64,000 bases of DNA from Bacillus pumilus. Its GTDB lineage: Bacteria; Bacillota; Bacilli; Bacillales; Bacillaceae. Location: contig MKZN01000010.1 in NCBI GenBank assembly GCA_001938995.1, forward strand, positions 1 to 64,000, in the 5' to 3' direction. Position 1 is the stretch's first letter. Every line of letters starts with the position of its first letter. Shown in pieces: positions 1 to 8,410 of this stretch. The translations under genes were made by a program, and so were the position numbers. The notes under the pieces are model-generated. The model made no database searches. It worked only from the letters and a program-made list of their open reading frames with translations, and was not told where the DNA came from.

Positions 1-32
1 ACTTCAACCGAATAACTCACTCTTGTCCCCAT
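1..32 (-). CDS. IS3-family transposase OrfA, N-terminal fragment
   Basis: Only the first ten or so residues (MGTRVSYSVE) are inside the window. The start is supported by GGAGGTG eight bases upstream. The sequence fits the conserved beginning of a Bacillus/Staphylococcus IS3 OrfA helix-turn-helix protein. OrfA is normally the DNA-binding half of a frameshifted OrfAB transposase. The short length makes this a tentative call. Confidence 0.55.
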   Translation of the reverse strand, partial: MGTRVSYSVE

Positions 33-128
33 AGAAAAAACACCTCCACGTCTTATTTCGGATAACAACTATCCGTTTTCAAACTTGAAGGTGTTTTTTA
101 TTTGTCTCATCTTATGGGGTCAGTCCCA
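1..128 (-). mobile_element. End of an IS3-family (IS150-like) insertion sequence, partial
   Basis: Read on the minus strand, position 128 begins TGGGACTGACCCC, the kind of terminus seen in IS150-group IS3 elements. A strong ribosome site (GGAGGTG) and an ATG at 32 follow, opening a frame MGTRVSYSVE, which resembles the start of IS3-family OrfA transposase proteins. A long hairpin (AAAACACCT near 37-45 with AGGTGTTTT near 90-98) lies between the terminus and the start codon and could block read-in transcription. The rest of the element lies outside the window. The family call rests on recall of the OrfA N-terminus and the terminus sequence. Confidence 0.7.
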
Positions 129-153
129 TCTATAGAGACGCTTTTTCCTATAC

Positions 154-633
154 TTACATCATGTTCCTTTGCTGTAGAGAAGTCGTATACTCTAGCTCTT
201 CTCGCATCGTTAAAAAGTCTTTTTCTAATAAAGAAAATAATCGTTTGACATCAGCTGTTACTTCATGGCGGAACACAATGCTGTTTTTCCCTGTATAGGC
301 CGAACGGCTATCTTCATACCATGTATCCTTTTTCGGAGCAAAAAACTCCTCAACACATTGATGATAGATACGGTGAAGCGTTTGCTGTGCAGCTTGCTGC
401 GGAAATGTATGCTGCTGTTTGATTTTCTGACAAACTTCCGCTGCATCCTCGCTGTAAACCGCGAGCTTCCGTAATGTACTCAACATGTCACAATAATAGG
501 CTTCCGCTTCGGGATTTAATTGTTTGAAGCTGGATAAGGTAGCTTCGTTTAGAAATCCATTTACTTCCGCTGCAACCTTTGATAAGAAAATACCTACTTG
601 ATCAACTTGAGCCTTCACATTCATATGTGTCAT
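154..633 (-). CDS. ypuI: YpuI-like protein (DUF3907)
   Basis: Function unknown. The protein is 159 residues, soluble, mainly helical, with a central conserved stretch HQCVEEFFAPK...WYEDSRSAYTG (about residues 92-117) that I associate with the YpuI/DUF3907 family. It sits just downstream of scpB on the same strand, as in B. subtilis, where ypuI separates scpB from dacB. Here an IS element begins only 25 bases after the stop codon, so the link with dacB is broken. The protein seems shorter than the B. subtilis protein as I remember it, but the end looks natural rather than cut. No strong ribosome site is visible next to the chosen ATG. Confidence 0.75.
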   Translation of the reverse strand: MTHMNVKAQVDQVGIFLSKVAAEVNGFLNEATLSSFKQLNPEAEAYYCDMLSTLRKLAVYSEDAAEVCQKIKQQHTFPQQAAQQTLHRIYHQCVEEFFAPKKDTWYEDSRSAYTGKNSIVFRHEVTADVKRLFSLLEKDFLTMREELEYTTSLQQRNMM

Positions 634-744
634 TTATATCTTGTTTACCTTCCCCTCATGACTTTGTCACCATTTTATCTAACATGAAAAGATTTTAGAC
701 CTAAAACCTTTTATATAGTATCGTACATATTTCCTTAGTTTGAA

Positions 745-1338
745 CTATTTCACTCCTTCAAATGTTTGATTGAAGTTTTCAAAAAATAGATCAGCCTCTT
801 CTTGTACCCCTTCCGCTTCAATATGATCTGGAAGCGGCGGCAATTCATCTAAGGCCTTTAAGCCGAACTGTTCTAAAAAGGTCGGGGTTGTGCCGTATAA
901 GATGGCTCGCCCCGGACCATCAGCCCGTCCCACTTCACACAATAACGCTTTGGCTACTAAACTATGAAGCACCCGTTCTGATTTGACTCCTCGAATTTCC
1001 TCTACCTCACCACGTGTGATCGGTTGTTTATAGGAGACGATCGCTAGCACTTCCAGCGCAGCCTGTGACAAACCTTTGGATGGTGTTTCCACCAGTTTTT
1101 TCAAATAGACGCTGTACTCTTTTTTAGTGTGTAGCATATATGAATCTGCATATTCGATCAGCTCGATGCCTCGTTCTTTTTGTTGATAATCTTTTTTTAC
1201 AGCAGACACCATGTCGAGTAGTGCCGCCTCGTCTACTTCAAGAACAGACATCAGCTGTTTTCTTGTTAAGCCTTCATCTCCTGCTGCATAAAGCAGTGCC
1301 TCTAAAATGGCTTTCCAATTCACGATATCAAGCGTCAT
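745..1338 (-). CDS. scpB: Segregation and condensation protein B
   Basis: ScpB is the winged-helix (kite) subunit of the Smc-ScpA-ScpB condensin and bridges ScpA on the chromosome. The ATG at 1338 gives 197 residues beginning [11 protein letters not shown], like B. subtilis ScpB; an in-frame GTG at 1350 overlaps the ribosome site (AGGGAG) and is unlikely. The core has two winged-helix repeats, with the signature [20 protein letters not shown] near residues 89-108, followed by GVKSERV. The gene overlaps the end of scpA by 11 bases, so the two are translationally coupled. Confidence 0.95.
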   Translation of the reverse strand: MTLDIVNWKAILEALLYAAGDEGLTRKQLMSVLEVDEAALLDMVSAVKKDYQQKERGIELIEYADSYMLHTKKEYSVYLKKLVETPSKGLSQAALEVLAIVSYKQPITRGEVEEIRGVKSERVLHSLVAKALLCEVGRADGPGRAILYGTTPTFLEQFGLKALDELPPLPDHIEAEGVQEEADLFFENFNQTFEGVK

Positions 1339-2086
1339 GAATCGTTTCACTCCCTATAATATAAATGTCTTCAAAGTTCCCTTCCTGCTCTAATATGATG
1401 TGATGATTTTTCATCAGTTCTAGTACAGCAAGAAACGTCACGACAAGGTGCTCCTTTTGATCATGTTGAAATAGAGTCATGAAATTGGTCCGCTTTTTCG
1501 TTTTTCTTAACTGGTTCATAATCTCATTCATTTTGTCTTCAATCGGGATTTCTTGTCTTGTAATCTTTGATGGTACTGGTTTTGTTATTTTTTTTCGGTT
1601 TAATACCTTTTGGAACGCACCTAACATATCATACACCGTCACATGTAAATTTGTGTCCTTTGCATCAGCTTCTTTTGCAAATTCACTTAAATCGCTTGGT
1701 GGTTTTGTAAAGGCATTTTGCCGCTCTTCTTCGCGTTCCTTTAATTCTTGTGCGGCATTTTTATATTTGCGGTATTCAATCAATTTTTCAATTAGCTCTT
1801 CACGAGGATCTTCTTCCTCATCAAGCAACTCTTCATCAAATAGCTCTTCCTCTTGTTTCGGAAGCAGCATTCTACTTTTAATACTTAAGAGGGTTGCAGC
1901 CATGACCAAATATTCACTTGCTACATCCAGCTCAAGCTCTCTCATCGTATGGACATATAATAAATACTGCTCGGTAATTTTAGCGACCGGAATATCATAA
2001 ATATCAATTTCCAGACGGTTGATTAAATGTAACAATAAGTCCAATGGACCCTCAAACGAATCTATTTTCACCTGATACTCCAGCAT
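1328..2086 (-). CDS. scpA: Segregation and condensation protein A
   Basis: ScpA is the kleisin subunit that closes the Smc ring and binds ScpB. The ATG at 2086 gives 252 residues starting [21 protein letters not shown], the conserved kleisin N-terminus; a longer in-frame start at 2128 adds 14 unconserved residues. A central acidic, charged linker ([15 protein letters not shown], about residues 80-95) precedes the C-terminal winged helix. It is followed by scpB with an 11-base overlap. Length and sequence match B. subtilis ScpA closely. Confidence 0.95.
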   Translation of the reverse strand: MLEYQVKIDSFEGPLDLLLHLINRLEIDIYDIPVAKITEQYLLYVHTMRELELDVASEYLVMAATLLSIKSRMLLPKQEEELFDEELLDEEEDPREELIEKLIEYRKYKNAAQELKEREEERQNAFTKPPSDLSEFAKEADAKDTNLHVTVYDMLGAFQKVLNRKKITKPVPSKITRQEIPIEDKMNEIMNQLRKTKKRTNFMTLFQHDQKEHLVVTFLAVLELMKNHHIILEQEGNFEDIYIIGSETIHDA

Positions 2087-2226
2087 TCTATTCTCACCAT
2101 TTCTACTGTCTTCTAAGTACCGTTTCACCGGCTACCCTTTAGTATAAGACACGATAAAGCTCTCGTCCAATATAATTTCGACCATCTCACATCGATCAAA
2201 ACGAGAAAAACAGTGGATTCGCCCAT

Positions 2227-2254
2227 ACCAATGAGGGCTATGATACATAAAATA
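2227..2254 (+). promoter_or_regulatory. Sigma-K-type promoter for the YjcZ-like peptide gene
   Basis: An AC dinucleotide at 2227-2228 stands 17 bases ahead of CATAAAATA (2246-2254), which matches the sigma-K consensus AC-N16/17-CATANNNTA. The start of transcription would lie about 30 bases before the small gene. Mother-cell expression fits the family of the downstream product. Confidence 0.6.
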
Positions 2255-2295
2255 CAACTGTAATCAGAACTGATGAAAAAGGAGGCCGTATCATT

Positions 2296-2388
2296 ATGGG
2301 AGATGGCTATTACTTCGGCGGAGGATTTGCGCTGATTGTTGTGCTGTTCATCTTGCTGATCATCGTTGGCGCGGCTTGGGTTTATTAA
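2296..2388 (+). CDS. YjcZ-family small sporulation protein (30 residues)
   Basis: A 30-residue protein with a Gly/Tyr-rich head (MGDGYYFGGG) and one hydrophobic helix (FALIVVLFILLIIVGAAW) ending in Tyr. This is the pattern of YjcZ/SscA-like sporulation peptides of Bacillus, which are made late in the mother cell and associate with the spore coat or membrane. AAGGAGG sits seven to nine bases before the ATG, a sigma-K-type promoter lies upstream and a terminator-like hairpin follows directly. It is monocistronic and opposite in strand to scpA. Family assignment is from pattern only; the exact role is unknown. Confidence 0.8.
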   Translation: MGDGYYFGGGFALIVVLFILLIIVGAAWVY

Positions 2389-2394
2389 AGAAAC

Positions 2395-2435
2395 AGAGGG
2401 CGTCCTTGAGTCAAAAAGGGCGCTCTTTCTTCTTT
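2395..2435 (+). terminator. Terminator after the YjcZ-like gene
   Basis: GAGGGCGTCCTT pairs imperfectly with AAGGGCGCTC and is followed by a T-rich stretch. It begins seven bases after the stop codon. Confidence 0.55.
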
Positions 2436-2480
2436 TCTTTTCGGTGTGTTAGACTGATAGTGGAAAAGGAGATGACAATT

Positions 2481-3005
2481 TTGTATCCTGAATCGTACTT
2501 GTCATTTTTACACGAATTTCACACGACAAGAGATTATTTCGAGTGTCATGAAATTCTTGAAGAATATTGGAAAGAAGAGCCCCCGGAACGTCGGAAAGAA
2601 TACTGGGTAGGTTTGATACAGCTTGCTGTCGCTTTGTATCATCAAAGGCGTGGAAATACTAATGGAGCGAAACGGCTCATATCAAACAGCCTTCACTTGT
2701 TAGAGGCAAATCGAAATGTTTTATCAACCCTTGGTCTCGATGATGAAGCGTTTATGTTGCTCCTCAGAACCTTGAAAAAGAAAATGGAATTAGACATGCC
2801 CTATGAGAGTGTCATGCTCCCGATCAAAGATGAAGCGCTTCTTTCTCAATGCATAGAGATGGCTGAAAAGGAAGGTCTTACCTTTGGAGAGGAAAGTAAT
2901 TTATCCCATACATTCTTAATTGAAAAACACAGGCTTCGTGACCGGACAGATGTACTGCTTGAACGTGAGAGACAGCTTGAACGTAAAAAAAGCAGAGGCA
3001 TATAA
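2481..3005 (+). CDS. ypuF: YpuF, DUF309 protein
   Basis: Function unknown; DUF309 proteins are all-helical. The signature FECHEILEEYWKEEP is near residues 18-32 and a second conserved helix (QLAVALYHQRRGNTNGAKRL) near 46-65. The best start is the TTG at 2481: GGAG ends nine bases before it, whereas the ATG at 2472 directly abuts GGAG. This gives 174 residues beginning MYPESYL, the length I recall for B. subtilis YpuF. It lies convergent to ribT and shares a bidirectional terminator with it. Confidence 0.85.
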   Translation: MYPESYLSFLHEFHTTRDYFECHEILEEYWKEEPPERRKEYWVGLIQLAVALYHQRRGNTNGAKRLISNSLHLLEANRNVLSTLGLDDEAFMLLLRTLKKKMELDMPYESVMLPIKDEALLSQCIEMAEKEGLTFGEESNLSHTFLIEKHRLRDRTDVLLERERQLERKKSRGI

Positions 3006-3017
3006 CCTCTGCTTTTA
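2985..3017. terminator. Bidirectional terminator between ypuF and ribT
   Basis: AGCAGAGG (2991-2998) pairs with CCTCTGCT (3006-3013), flanked by A-run and T-run, so it can end transcripts from both sides. Confidence 0.85.
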
Positions 3018-3028
3018 CATGTGTGATA

Positions 3029-3391
<363 letters not shown>

Positions 3392-3495
3392 TCAATATTG
3401 AAATTGTCCTATTTCAGCAAATGTCACGCGCAATTTATTTGCTCATCACACATTATAAACATTTTCATGCAGTTTTTAAACTCTTTTTCATGAAA

Positions 3496-3960
3496 TTAGC
3501 TGAACGTTCGATTTAAATTGGCCATTTCAATGGCTGAAGCAGCCGATTCACTTCCTTTATTCCCAGCCTTTGTTCCTGCTCTTTCAATGGCTTGTTCAAT
3601 AGATTCTGTCGTCAGTACACCAAAGATAATTGGCACTCCTGTAGAGATGGCACTTTGAGCAATTCCTTTCGCTGCTTCATTGCACACATAATCATAGTGG
3701 GTTGTTGCGCCACGAATGACAGTTCCTAGAGTAATGATCGCATCATATTTTTTGGTTTCTGCCAATTTTTTGGCCATATATGGAATTTCAAAAGCACCTG
3801 GTACCCACACCACATCGATGTCATCACCGTTTGCTCCGTGTCTAAGTAATGTATCTTCCGCTCCATCTAACAGCTTACTCGTAATAAAATCATTAAATCT
3901 AGCCACTACGATGGCAAATTTAAGTCCTTCTGCTACTACATGCCCTTGTATTGTATTCAT
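3496..3960 (-). CDS. ribH: 6,7-dimethyl-8-ribityllumazine synthase
   Basis: RibH condenses 5-amino-6-ribitylamino-uracil with 3,4-dihydroxy-2-butanone 4-phosphate to lumazine, the penultimate step of riboflavin synthesis; in Bacillus it forms a 60-subunit capsid around riboflavin synthase. The 154-residue protein has the substrate-binding Phe22 (ARFNDF), the GAFEIP motif at 55-60 and the catalytic His88 in [12 protein letters not shown]. It is 27 bases downstream of ribB. Full length and apparently functional. Confidence 0.96.
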   Translation of the reverse strand: MNTIQGHVVAEGLKFAIVVARFNDFITSKLLDGAEDTLLRHGANGDDIDVVWVPGAFEIPYMAKKLAETKKYDAIITLGTVIRGATTHYDYVCNEAAKGIAQSAISTGVPIIFGVLTTESIEQAIERAGTKAGNKGSESAASAIEMANLNRTFS

Positions 3961-3987
3961 ATGTTCATCATCCTTTATCTGTGATTT

Positions 3988-4611
3988 TTATTTTGTTTCC
4001 CATGATGGTGTCTGATTGTTCAAATGTGCTTGCAGTGCTTTAATTGTGAGTATCTTTAAGTCGTGTTCTTTTTGAATGCCTATCAATTCAGGCATACGTG
4101 CCATTGTGCCATCTAGATTCATGATTTCACATATGACACCCGCCGGCTCTGAACCGGCAAGCTTAGCTAAGTCCACTGCCGCCTCTGTATGACCTGGTCG
4201 TTCTCGTACACCGCCCTCTTTTGCAATCAGCGGAAACACATGACCTGGACGCGCAAAATCCTCTGGTTTTGCTTCTTGTTGTAACATCGCCAAAATGGTG
4301 GTCGAGCGTTCGAATGCACTAATTCCGGTCGTTGTTGATATATGATCGACGCTCACCGTAAATGCTGTGTGATGCGCATCTGTGTTTTTCTCCACCATGG
4401 GGTGCAGGTGAAGTTGTTCGGCAATTGAAGCATGGACTGGCGTGCAAATGAGGCCTCTCCCATGTACAGCCATGAAGTTTATGACCTCCGGCGTTGCATG
4501 CTCAGCAAGCGCTACAAAGTCTCCTTCGTTTTCTCTGTCTTCATCATCGACTACGATAATGATTTCTCCTTGTTTGAGTGCATTTACAGCCTCTTCAACA
4601 GAATGATACAT
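3988..4611 (-). CDS. ribB: 3,4-dihydroxy-2-butanone 4-phosphate synthase, stand-alone RibB
   Basis: The enzyme converts ribulose 5-phosphate to 3,4-dihydroxy-2-butanone 4-phosphate plus formate. The 207 residues carry the metal and substrate motifs [10 protein letters not shown] (22-31) and [12 protein letters not shown] (138-149). In B. subtilis this domain is fused to GTP cyclohydrolase II in a protein of about 400 residues (RibBA). Here the frame stops cleanly after the first domain and ribH follows 27 bases later, so the cyclohydrolase half, with its cysteine cluster, is absent from the operon. The end looks like a designed terminus rather than a frameshift. It begins 11 bases after the ribE stop. 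Confidence 0.93.
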   Translation of the reverse strand: MYHSVEEAVNALKQGEIIIVVDDEDRENEGDFVALAEHATPEVINFMAVHGRGLICTPVHASIAEQLHLHPMVEKNTDAHHTAFTVSVDHISTTTGISAFERSTTILAMLQQEAKPEDFARPGHVFPLIAKEGGVRERPGHTEAAVDLAKLAGSEPAGVICEIMNLDGTMARMPELIGIQKEHDLKILTIKALQAHLNNQTPSWETK

Positions 4612-4622
4612 ACAATCGCCTC

Positions 4623-5273
4623 CTAAAATCCGTGCTCTTTTAAAAATGATGGGGTCAATCGAGATGGTTGCTGCCCGTCATGCCCTTTCGTTAAAAACCG
4701 GTAAATATATTTCCCGATCATGTCACATTCTATATTCACTATGTCCCCGATGGATTTAGTCGGAAAAATGGTTCCTTCAATCGTGTGAGGTATCATAGAG
4801 ACTGTGACACAGGCATCACGCAAATCAAAAATTGTGAGACTAACACCTTCTATTGCAATTGATCCCTTTTGGGTGAGCATATCAGTGAGGCTCTTGTCCA
4901 TCTGTACATCATAATATATGGCATTACTCTTTTGTTCTATTCGGGTAATCAAAGCGGTCCCATCGACATGACCTGATACAAAATGACCGCCGAATCGTCC
5001 ATTTGAAGACATGGCACGTTCTAAATTAACTGGGCTGCCTGACTTTAAATGAGCAAACGATGTGGATTTAACTGTCTCTGGCATCACATCTGCCGTGAAC
5101 TGCTCTTTTGTAAAGCTTGTGACGGTTAGACAAACGCCGTTGATCGCAATACTATCGCCAAGATGAACATCTTCTAGTACACGGCTGCATTTGATGACCA
5201 TTTCCATCGCATCTGTTGCTCTTTTGGTTATTGACTGAACTGTGCCAACTTCTTCAATAATACCGGTAAACAT
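4623..5273 (-). CDS. ribE: Riboflavin synthase, alpha subunit
   Basis: RibE dismutates two 6,7-dimethyl-8-ribityllumazine molecules to riboflavin and the pyrimidine precursor. The ATG at 5273, preceded by GGGAGG, gives 216 residues beginning [10 protein letters not shown], the universal start of the family; the frame extends upstream to 5351 without conservation. Two lumazine-binding repeats are evident ([14 protein letters not shown] in the first, [13 protein letters not shown] in the second) with [10 protein letters not shown] between. It is the first gene of the operon here, directly after the FMN leader; ribD, which precedes it in B. subtilis, is missing. Confidence 0.95.
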   Translation of the reverse strand: MFTGIIEEVGTVQSITKRATDAMEMVIKCSRVLEDVHLGDSIAINGVCLTVTSFTKEQFTADVMPETVKSTSFAHLKSGSPVNLERAMSSNGRFGGHFVSGHVDGTALITRIEQKSNAIYYDVQMDKSLTDMLTQKGSIAIEGVSLTIFDLRDACVTVSMIPHTIEGTIFPTKSIGDIVNIECDMIGKYIYRFLTKGHDGQQPSRLTPSFLKEHGF

Positions 5274-5436
5274 GTGATCCTCCCTTTCTATTTCATTTGT
5301 ATTTCTCACTTTAGTTAAAGCGATGTTAGGGACATGTGATCGATTGAACACCTTCGTCGCTTTTTATGGTCAATACAAGATCGATGTGGGATCACCTAAT
5401 CAACACTGCATGCTGCTGTCTACAGGAACATACAGA

Positions 5437-5464
5437 AAGCCCCGGAAATTAAATTCCGGGGCTT
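5437..5464 (-). promoter_or_regulatory. Hairpin in the rib leader, likely expression platform
   Basis: AAGCCCCGGAA (5437-5447) and TTCCGGGGCTT (5454-5464) form a perfect 11-bp stem. On the minus (rib) transcript it follows the FMN aptamer by about 65 bases and is followed by TTTCTGTATGTT, a weak U-tract. Its GCCCCGGAA strand can also pair nearly perfectly with TTCGGGGC at the 5' edge of the aptamer, giving a plausible antiterminator. Read on the plus strand the T-run is better (TTTTTT), but no plus-strand gene precedes it. Confidence 0.6.
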
Positions 5465-5527
5465 GGGTTTTTTCGCATTAGAAATAAAACTATGATTGAA
5501 TAATATTTTTCATTCATAGCCTTCTTT

Positions 5528-5663
5528 ATCCTTCTCCCATCCAGACTTTCACTGTCGGCTTCAGCTTTTCACTGAATCAACCGTTAATAAATTAACGGGT
5601 CACGGGCTGTAAAGCATTTGCTTTATTACCGTCGGTCGGGATTTCCACCCTGCCCCGAAGGAT
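5528..5663 (-). ncRNA. FMN riboswitch (RFN element)
   Basis: The minus strand carries the conserved RFN blocks in order: ATCCTTCGGGGCAGGG at the 5' end, GTGGAAATCCCGACCGACGG, AGCCCGTGACCC, GTGAAAAGCTGAAGCCGACAG, and GGATGGGAGAAGGAT closing the outer helix. It binds flavin mononucleotide and lowers rib operon expression when FMN is plentiful. It lies 255 bases upstream of ribE. Confidence 0.97.
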
Positions 5664-5693
5664 ACAATCGATATTTAGCTGTCCTTAGGGGGT

Positions 5694-5722
5694 ATTATAG
5701 CGGTCATTGTGGACAATTGCAA
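5694..5722 (-). promoter_or_regulatory. Sigma-A promoter of the rib operon
   Basis: On the minus strand TTGCAA (5722-5717) is followed 17 bases later by TATAAT (5699-5694). Transcription would start about 25 bases upstream of the FMN aptamer. Confidence 0.85.
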
Positions 5723-5779
5723 CAATCAAGATTTATTTACATTTCATGAAAAAAGCCTCCTTTTAGGAAAGGAGACCTG

Positions 5780-6124
5780 TTATTGAACGACTTTTACCAC
5801 TTTAATAAGACCATCTATTCTTTTTTCATTACTAAAGTAGGCTTTAATTCGATCACCTTTTTTTAGATCGGAAACATTATCTTCAAATTTCTTACCATTA
5901 AAAATAATTTTTGTTCCGTTTTTTGCTTGACCGTAATATTCATCTCCATCAATTTTCGTGATCGTATATTCATAGATGGTGTAATCTTTTTCATTATTCG
6001 TTAAGCTTTCACCGATCGCTGTTGGTACATCTTCAATCTTCATACCATTCATGTATAAATAACCTGTACCTAAACAAAGCAGTAAAACAAATAAGATGGC
6101 TATTTTTAATTTTATTTTCCCCAT
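5780..6124 (-). CDS. ypuD: YpuD-like membrane-anchored protein
   Basis: Function unknown. The start at 6124 is chosen because GGAGG lies eight bases upstream; it yields 114 residues. An N-terminal hydrophobic helix (IAILFVLLLCLGTGYLYM, about 7-24) anchors or exports a small domain with a KNGTKIIFNGKKF stretch followed by LKKGDRIKAYF, suggestive of a small beta-barrel (OB/YxeA-like fold; inference). The position next to the rib promoter matches ypuD in B. subtilis, and the sequence resembles what I recall of YpuD. The neighbouring signal peptidase gene sipS of B. subtilis is not present here. Confidence 0.7.
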   Translation of the reverse strand: MGKIKLKIAILFVLLLCLGTGYLYMNGMKIEDVPTAIGESLTNNEKDYTIYEYTITKIDGDEYYGQAKNGTKIIFNGKKFEDNVSDLKKGDRIKAYFSNEKRIDGLIKVVKVVQ

Positions 6125-6371
6125 ATTTAGAACCTCCATCATCTGCACTTCGCCCTTTGGTAAGTTTTATTCCTTATTTTGATGAAATAAAACCAAAAAA
6201 GCTGTTTTTCATTCATGGTCACTTATATAACGATCCAGACGAACATTTGGTTTCATGCCTTGATCATGACATATGATACGAATATGCGTTCTTGAATAAG
6301 GGGGTGTTTTGGAGTTTGTCCTTATACAACAGTGAATCCTTTTGCCTCTGAAGAAAATAGAAACTTTTGTC

Positions 6372-6617
6372 CTATCCTCTTTTCTCAAGTGCGAATAAAT
6401 CTTCTTCTAAAGTTTGCGCACGTTGAACAGCAATGTCCCGGCTATCACGCACCCCCTGATTATAATAGTAACGTCCGAGGTGTTGTGTGATAAATGCCAA
6501 TACTTGACTAGCCGCCACTTCTCCAATGTCTTCTTCTCGCTCATCTGCAAAAAAACGCTGTATTTCGTCAATCATTTGTCTTCTTTCTTCTGCTTTAAAT
6601 GATTTCATCTCATCCAC
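6372..6617 (-). CDS. DUF2164 family protein
   Basis: Function unknown. The 81-residue protein matches the DUF2164 pattern: an amphipathic helix (MIDEIQRFFADEREEDIGEV) followed by FITQHLGRYYYNQGVRDSRD. It is soluble and strongly charged. The start is uncertain: a GTG at 6617 and an ATG at 6608 both lie behind GAGGAAGCGGGTGG. It stands between ppiB and ypuD on the same strand, with spaces large enough for separate promoters. Confidence 0.75.
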   Translation of the reverse strand: MDEMKSFKAEERRQMIDEIQRFFADEREEDIGEVAASQVLAFITQHLGRYYYNQGVRDSRDIAVQRAQTLEEDLFALEKRG

Positions 6618-6714
6618 CCGCTTCCTCTTTTTTCACTCGTGATTTTACCAACTCACACAAGAGAATGTATGTTCTACTATACCATAAATGATGTCTTTCT
6701 GCTAAGAATTGATT

Positions 6715-6746
6715 CCATAAAAAAACACCGCATATGCGGTGTTTTC
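6715..6746 (-). terminator. Terminator after ppiB
   Basis: The stem AACACCGCAT/ATGCGGTGTT is followed on the minus strand by seven T residues. Confidence 0.85.
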
Positions 6747-6755
6747 TCTTCATGA

Positions 6756-7193
6756 TTATGCATCGACAACTTCGACTTTTTCCATGCCTAGTCCTTGTTC
6801 CATATCAAGAACAGCCTCGATACCTGATGTTACTTTACCAAAAACAGTGTGAACACCATTTAGATGCGGCTGTGGATCATGCACGATAAAGAATTGGCTT
6901 CCACCTGTATCTTTACCAGCATGCGCCATAGATAATGAACCTCTTTCATGTTGATAAGGATTTCCTTCTGTTTCACATTTGATTGTGTAGCCAGGTCCTC
7001 CAGTTCCATTACCGTTTGGATCGCCTCCTTGGCTTACAAAGCCTGGGATGACGCGGTGGAATGTTAATCCATCGTAAAAGCCTTCATTTGCTAGCTTTTC
7101 AAAGTTTGCTACTGTACCTGGAGCAGCTTCTGGGTAAAGTTCAAACTCAATTTTCTTTCCATTTGTTAGTTGTATGTATCCTTTTTTCGCCAT
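6756..7193 (-). CDS. ppiB: Peptidyl-prolyl cis-trans isomerase B (cyclophilin)
   Basis: A cytosolic cyclophilin that isomerises Xaa-Pro bonds. The 145 residues include the catalytic stretch [24 protein letters not shown] (about 46-69, Arg of FHRV) and the binding-pocket segment [22 protein letters not shown] (about 97-118). GGAGAATGTGAAAA precedes the ATG. It is divergent from ypuA as in B. subtilis. Confidence 0.95.
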   Translation of the reverse strand: MAKKGYIQLTNGKKIEFELYPEAAPGTVANFEKLANEGFYDGLTFHRVIPGFVSQGGDPNGNGTGGPGYTIKCETEGNPYQHERGSLSMAHAGKDTGGSQFFIVHDPQPHLNGVHTVFGKVTSGIEAVLDMEQGLGMEKVEVVDA

Positions 7194-7404
7194 TTTTCAC
7201 ATTCTCCTTTCAGGTTAAACAACGCCCATTATAGCACATTTTCTAGGATGTTAAACATTCCCGCTCTTGATTCTTTGTTTACCTGTCTCTTCAACATTGA
7301 TAAAATAGAGAGGGCTGTTACTGATTTGATAGATATCATGTCCTATTTTTACATTGGATGGTAACATTCGCCGAAATGGGTAAAAACAACTTCGAAAAGA
7401 AAAT

Positions 7405-7431
7405 TGAAACGTCAGGCCGTTTTGTTACGTC
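7405..7431 (+). promoter_or_regulatory. ECF sigma promoter (sigma-M type) of ypuA
   Basis: TGAAAC (7405-7410) is separated by exactly 17 bases from CGTC (7428-7431), the classic sigma-M/W/X pattern. In B. subtilis ypuA belongs to the sigma-M regulon, so envelope-stress control is likely kept. Confidence 0.8.
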
Positions 7432-7514
7432 TATATGATGGAGTACGCCAAAAAGCATGCTCAAAGATTAGTTCCTCTTTAAAGAGGAACGCTTTCGACT
7501 TGAAGGAGGTCAAC

Positions 7515-8399
7515 ATGTTTAAAAAAACAATGCTTGGTATGATGGCAGCGCTCCTTTTACTAGTAGGTGCGCCAAAAGTCAGCTTAGCAGATGCAGCTGT
7601 CGGCGATGTCATCGTCACACTCGGGCAAGATTTAACACCGACTGATCAAAAGAAGGTACTTGACGAGTTGAATCCACCTGAAAATGCGACAAAAATTGAA
7701 GTAACCAATAAAGAAGAGCATGAATATTTAGGAAAGTATATCCCTCGTGCCGAGATTGGAACAAGAGCTTTATCATCTTCATCTATCACGATTGAAAAAT
7801 CAGGGACGGGTCTAACTGTTGATACCCACAACATTAAGACGATCACTGATGAGATGTATCTCAATGCTTTAATGACAGCTGGTGTCAAGGATGCCAAAGT
7901 TGTCGTGACTGCACCGTTTGAGGTATCTGGTACAGCAGCGCTTACTGGTTTATTAAAAGCTTATGAAGTATCTAGCGACAAAGCCATTCCAGAAGATGTC
8001 AAACAAGTAGCAAACGAAGAACTTGTGACCACATCAAAATTAGGTGACTCAATTGGGAAAGACAATGCATCTGCTCTCATTGCCAAAATCAAGGATGACA
8101 TTGCGAAAAACGGTGTTCCTAAAACAACAAAAGATGTGGAAGAGAGAGTAAACCAGGCCGCGTCCGATTTGAATTTGAACCTCACGCAGGAGCAAAAAGA
8201 TCAGCTTGTCTCTCTTTTCGATAAAATGAAGAACGTCAATATTGATTGGAAAGAAGTCGGTTCTCAAATTGATAAAGCAAAAGACAAGATTACCAACTTC
8301 ATAGAATCTGACGAAGGTAAAAACCTGCTACAAAAAATTTGGGATTTCTTTGTCTCGATTTGGAACGCGATTGTGTCCGTGTTTACTGGCGGAAAATAA
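7515..8399 (+). CDS. ypuA: YpuA, secreted DUF1002 protein
   Basis: Role in the envelope is not defined; B. subtilis ypuA is induced by cell-wall stress through sigma-M. The ATG at 7515 follows AAGGAGGT and gives 294 residues. An N-terminal signal peptide (MFKKTMLGMMAALLLLVGAPKVSLA, about 1-25) precedes the DUF1002 core with VVVTAPFEVSGTAALTGLLKAYE. The C-terminus is hydrophobic (LLQKIWDFFVSIWNAIVSVF) and may associate with the membrane. A frame extension upstream to 7404 overlaps the ECF promoter and is not used. A shared terminator with lysA follows. Confidence 0.9.
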   Translation: MFKKTMLGMMAALLLLVGAPKVSLADAAVGDVIVTLGQDLTPTDQKKVLDELNPPENATKIEVTNKEEHEYLGKYIPRAEIGTRALSSSSITIEKSGTGLTVDTHNIKTITDEMYLNALMTAGVKDAKVVVTAPFEVSGTAALTGLLKAYEVSSDKAIPEDVKQVANEELVTTSKLGDSIGKDNASALIAKIKDDIAKNGVPKTTKDVEERVNQAASDLNLNLTQEQKDQLVSLFDKMKNVNIDWKEVGSQIDKAKDKITNFIESDEGKNLLQKIWDFFVSIWNAIVSVFTGGK

Positions 8400-8410
8400 T
8401 TCAACGAAAC

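Noticed and set aside
1479..2000. 173-codon plus-strand frame opposite scpA
   Set aside because: It is the antisense shadow of a conserved kleisin gene, is rich in Ser/Phe as expected for such shadows, and has no ribosome site.
5437..5470. Hairpin read as a plus-strand terminator
   Set aside because: Its T-run is better on the plus strand, but no plus-strand gene precedes it; the role in the rib leader is more likely.
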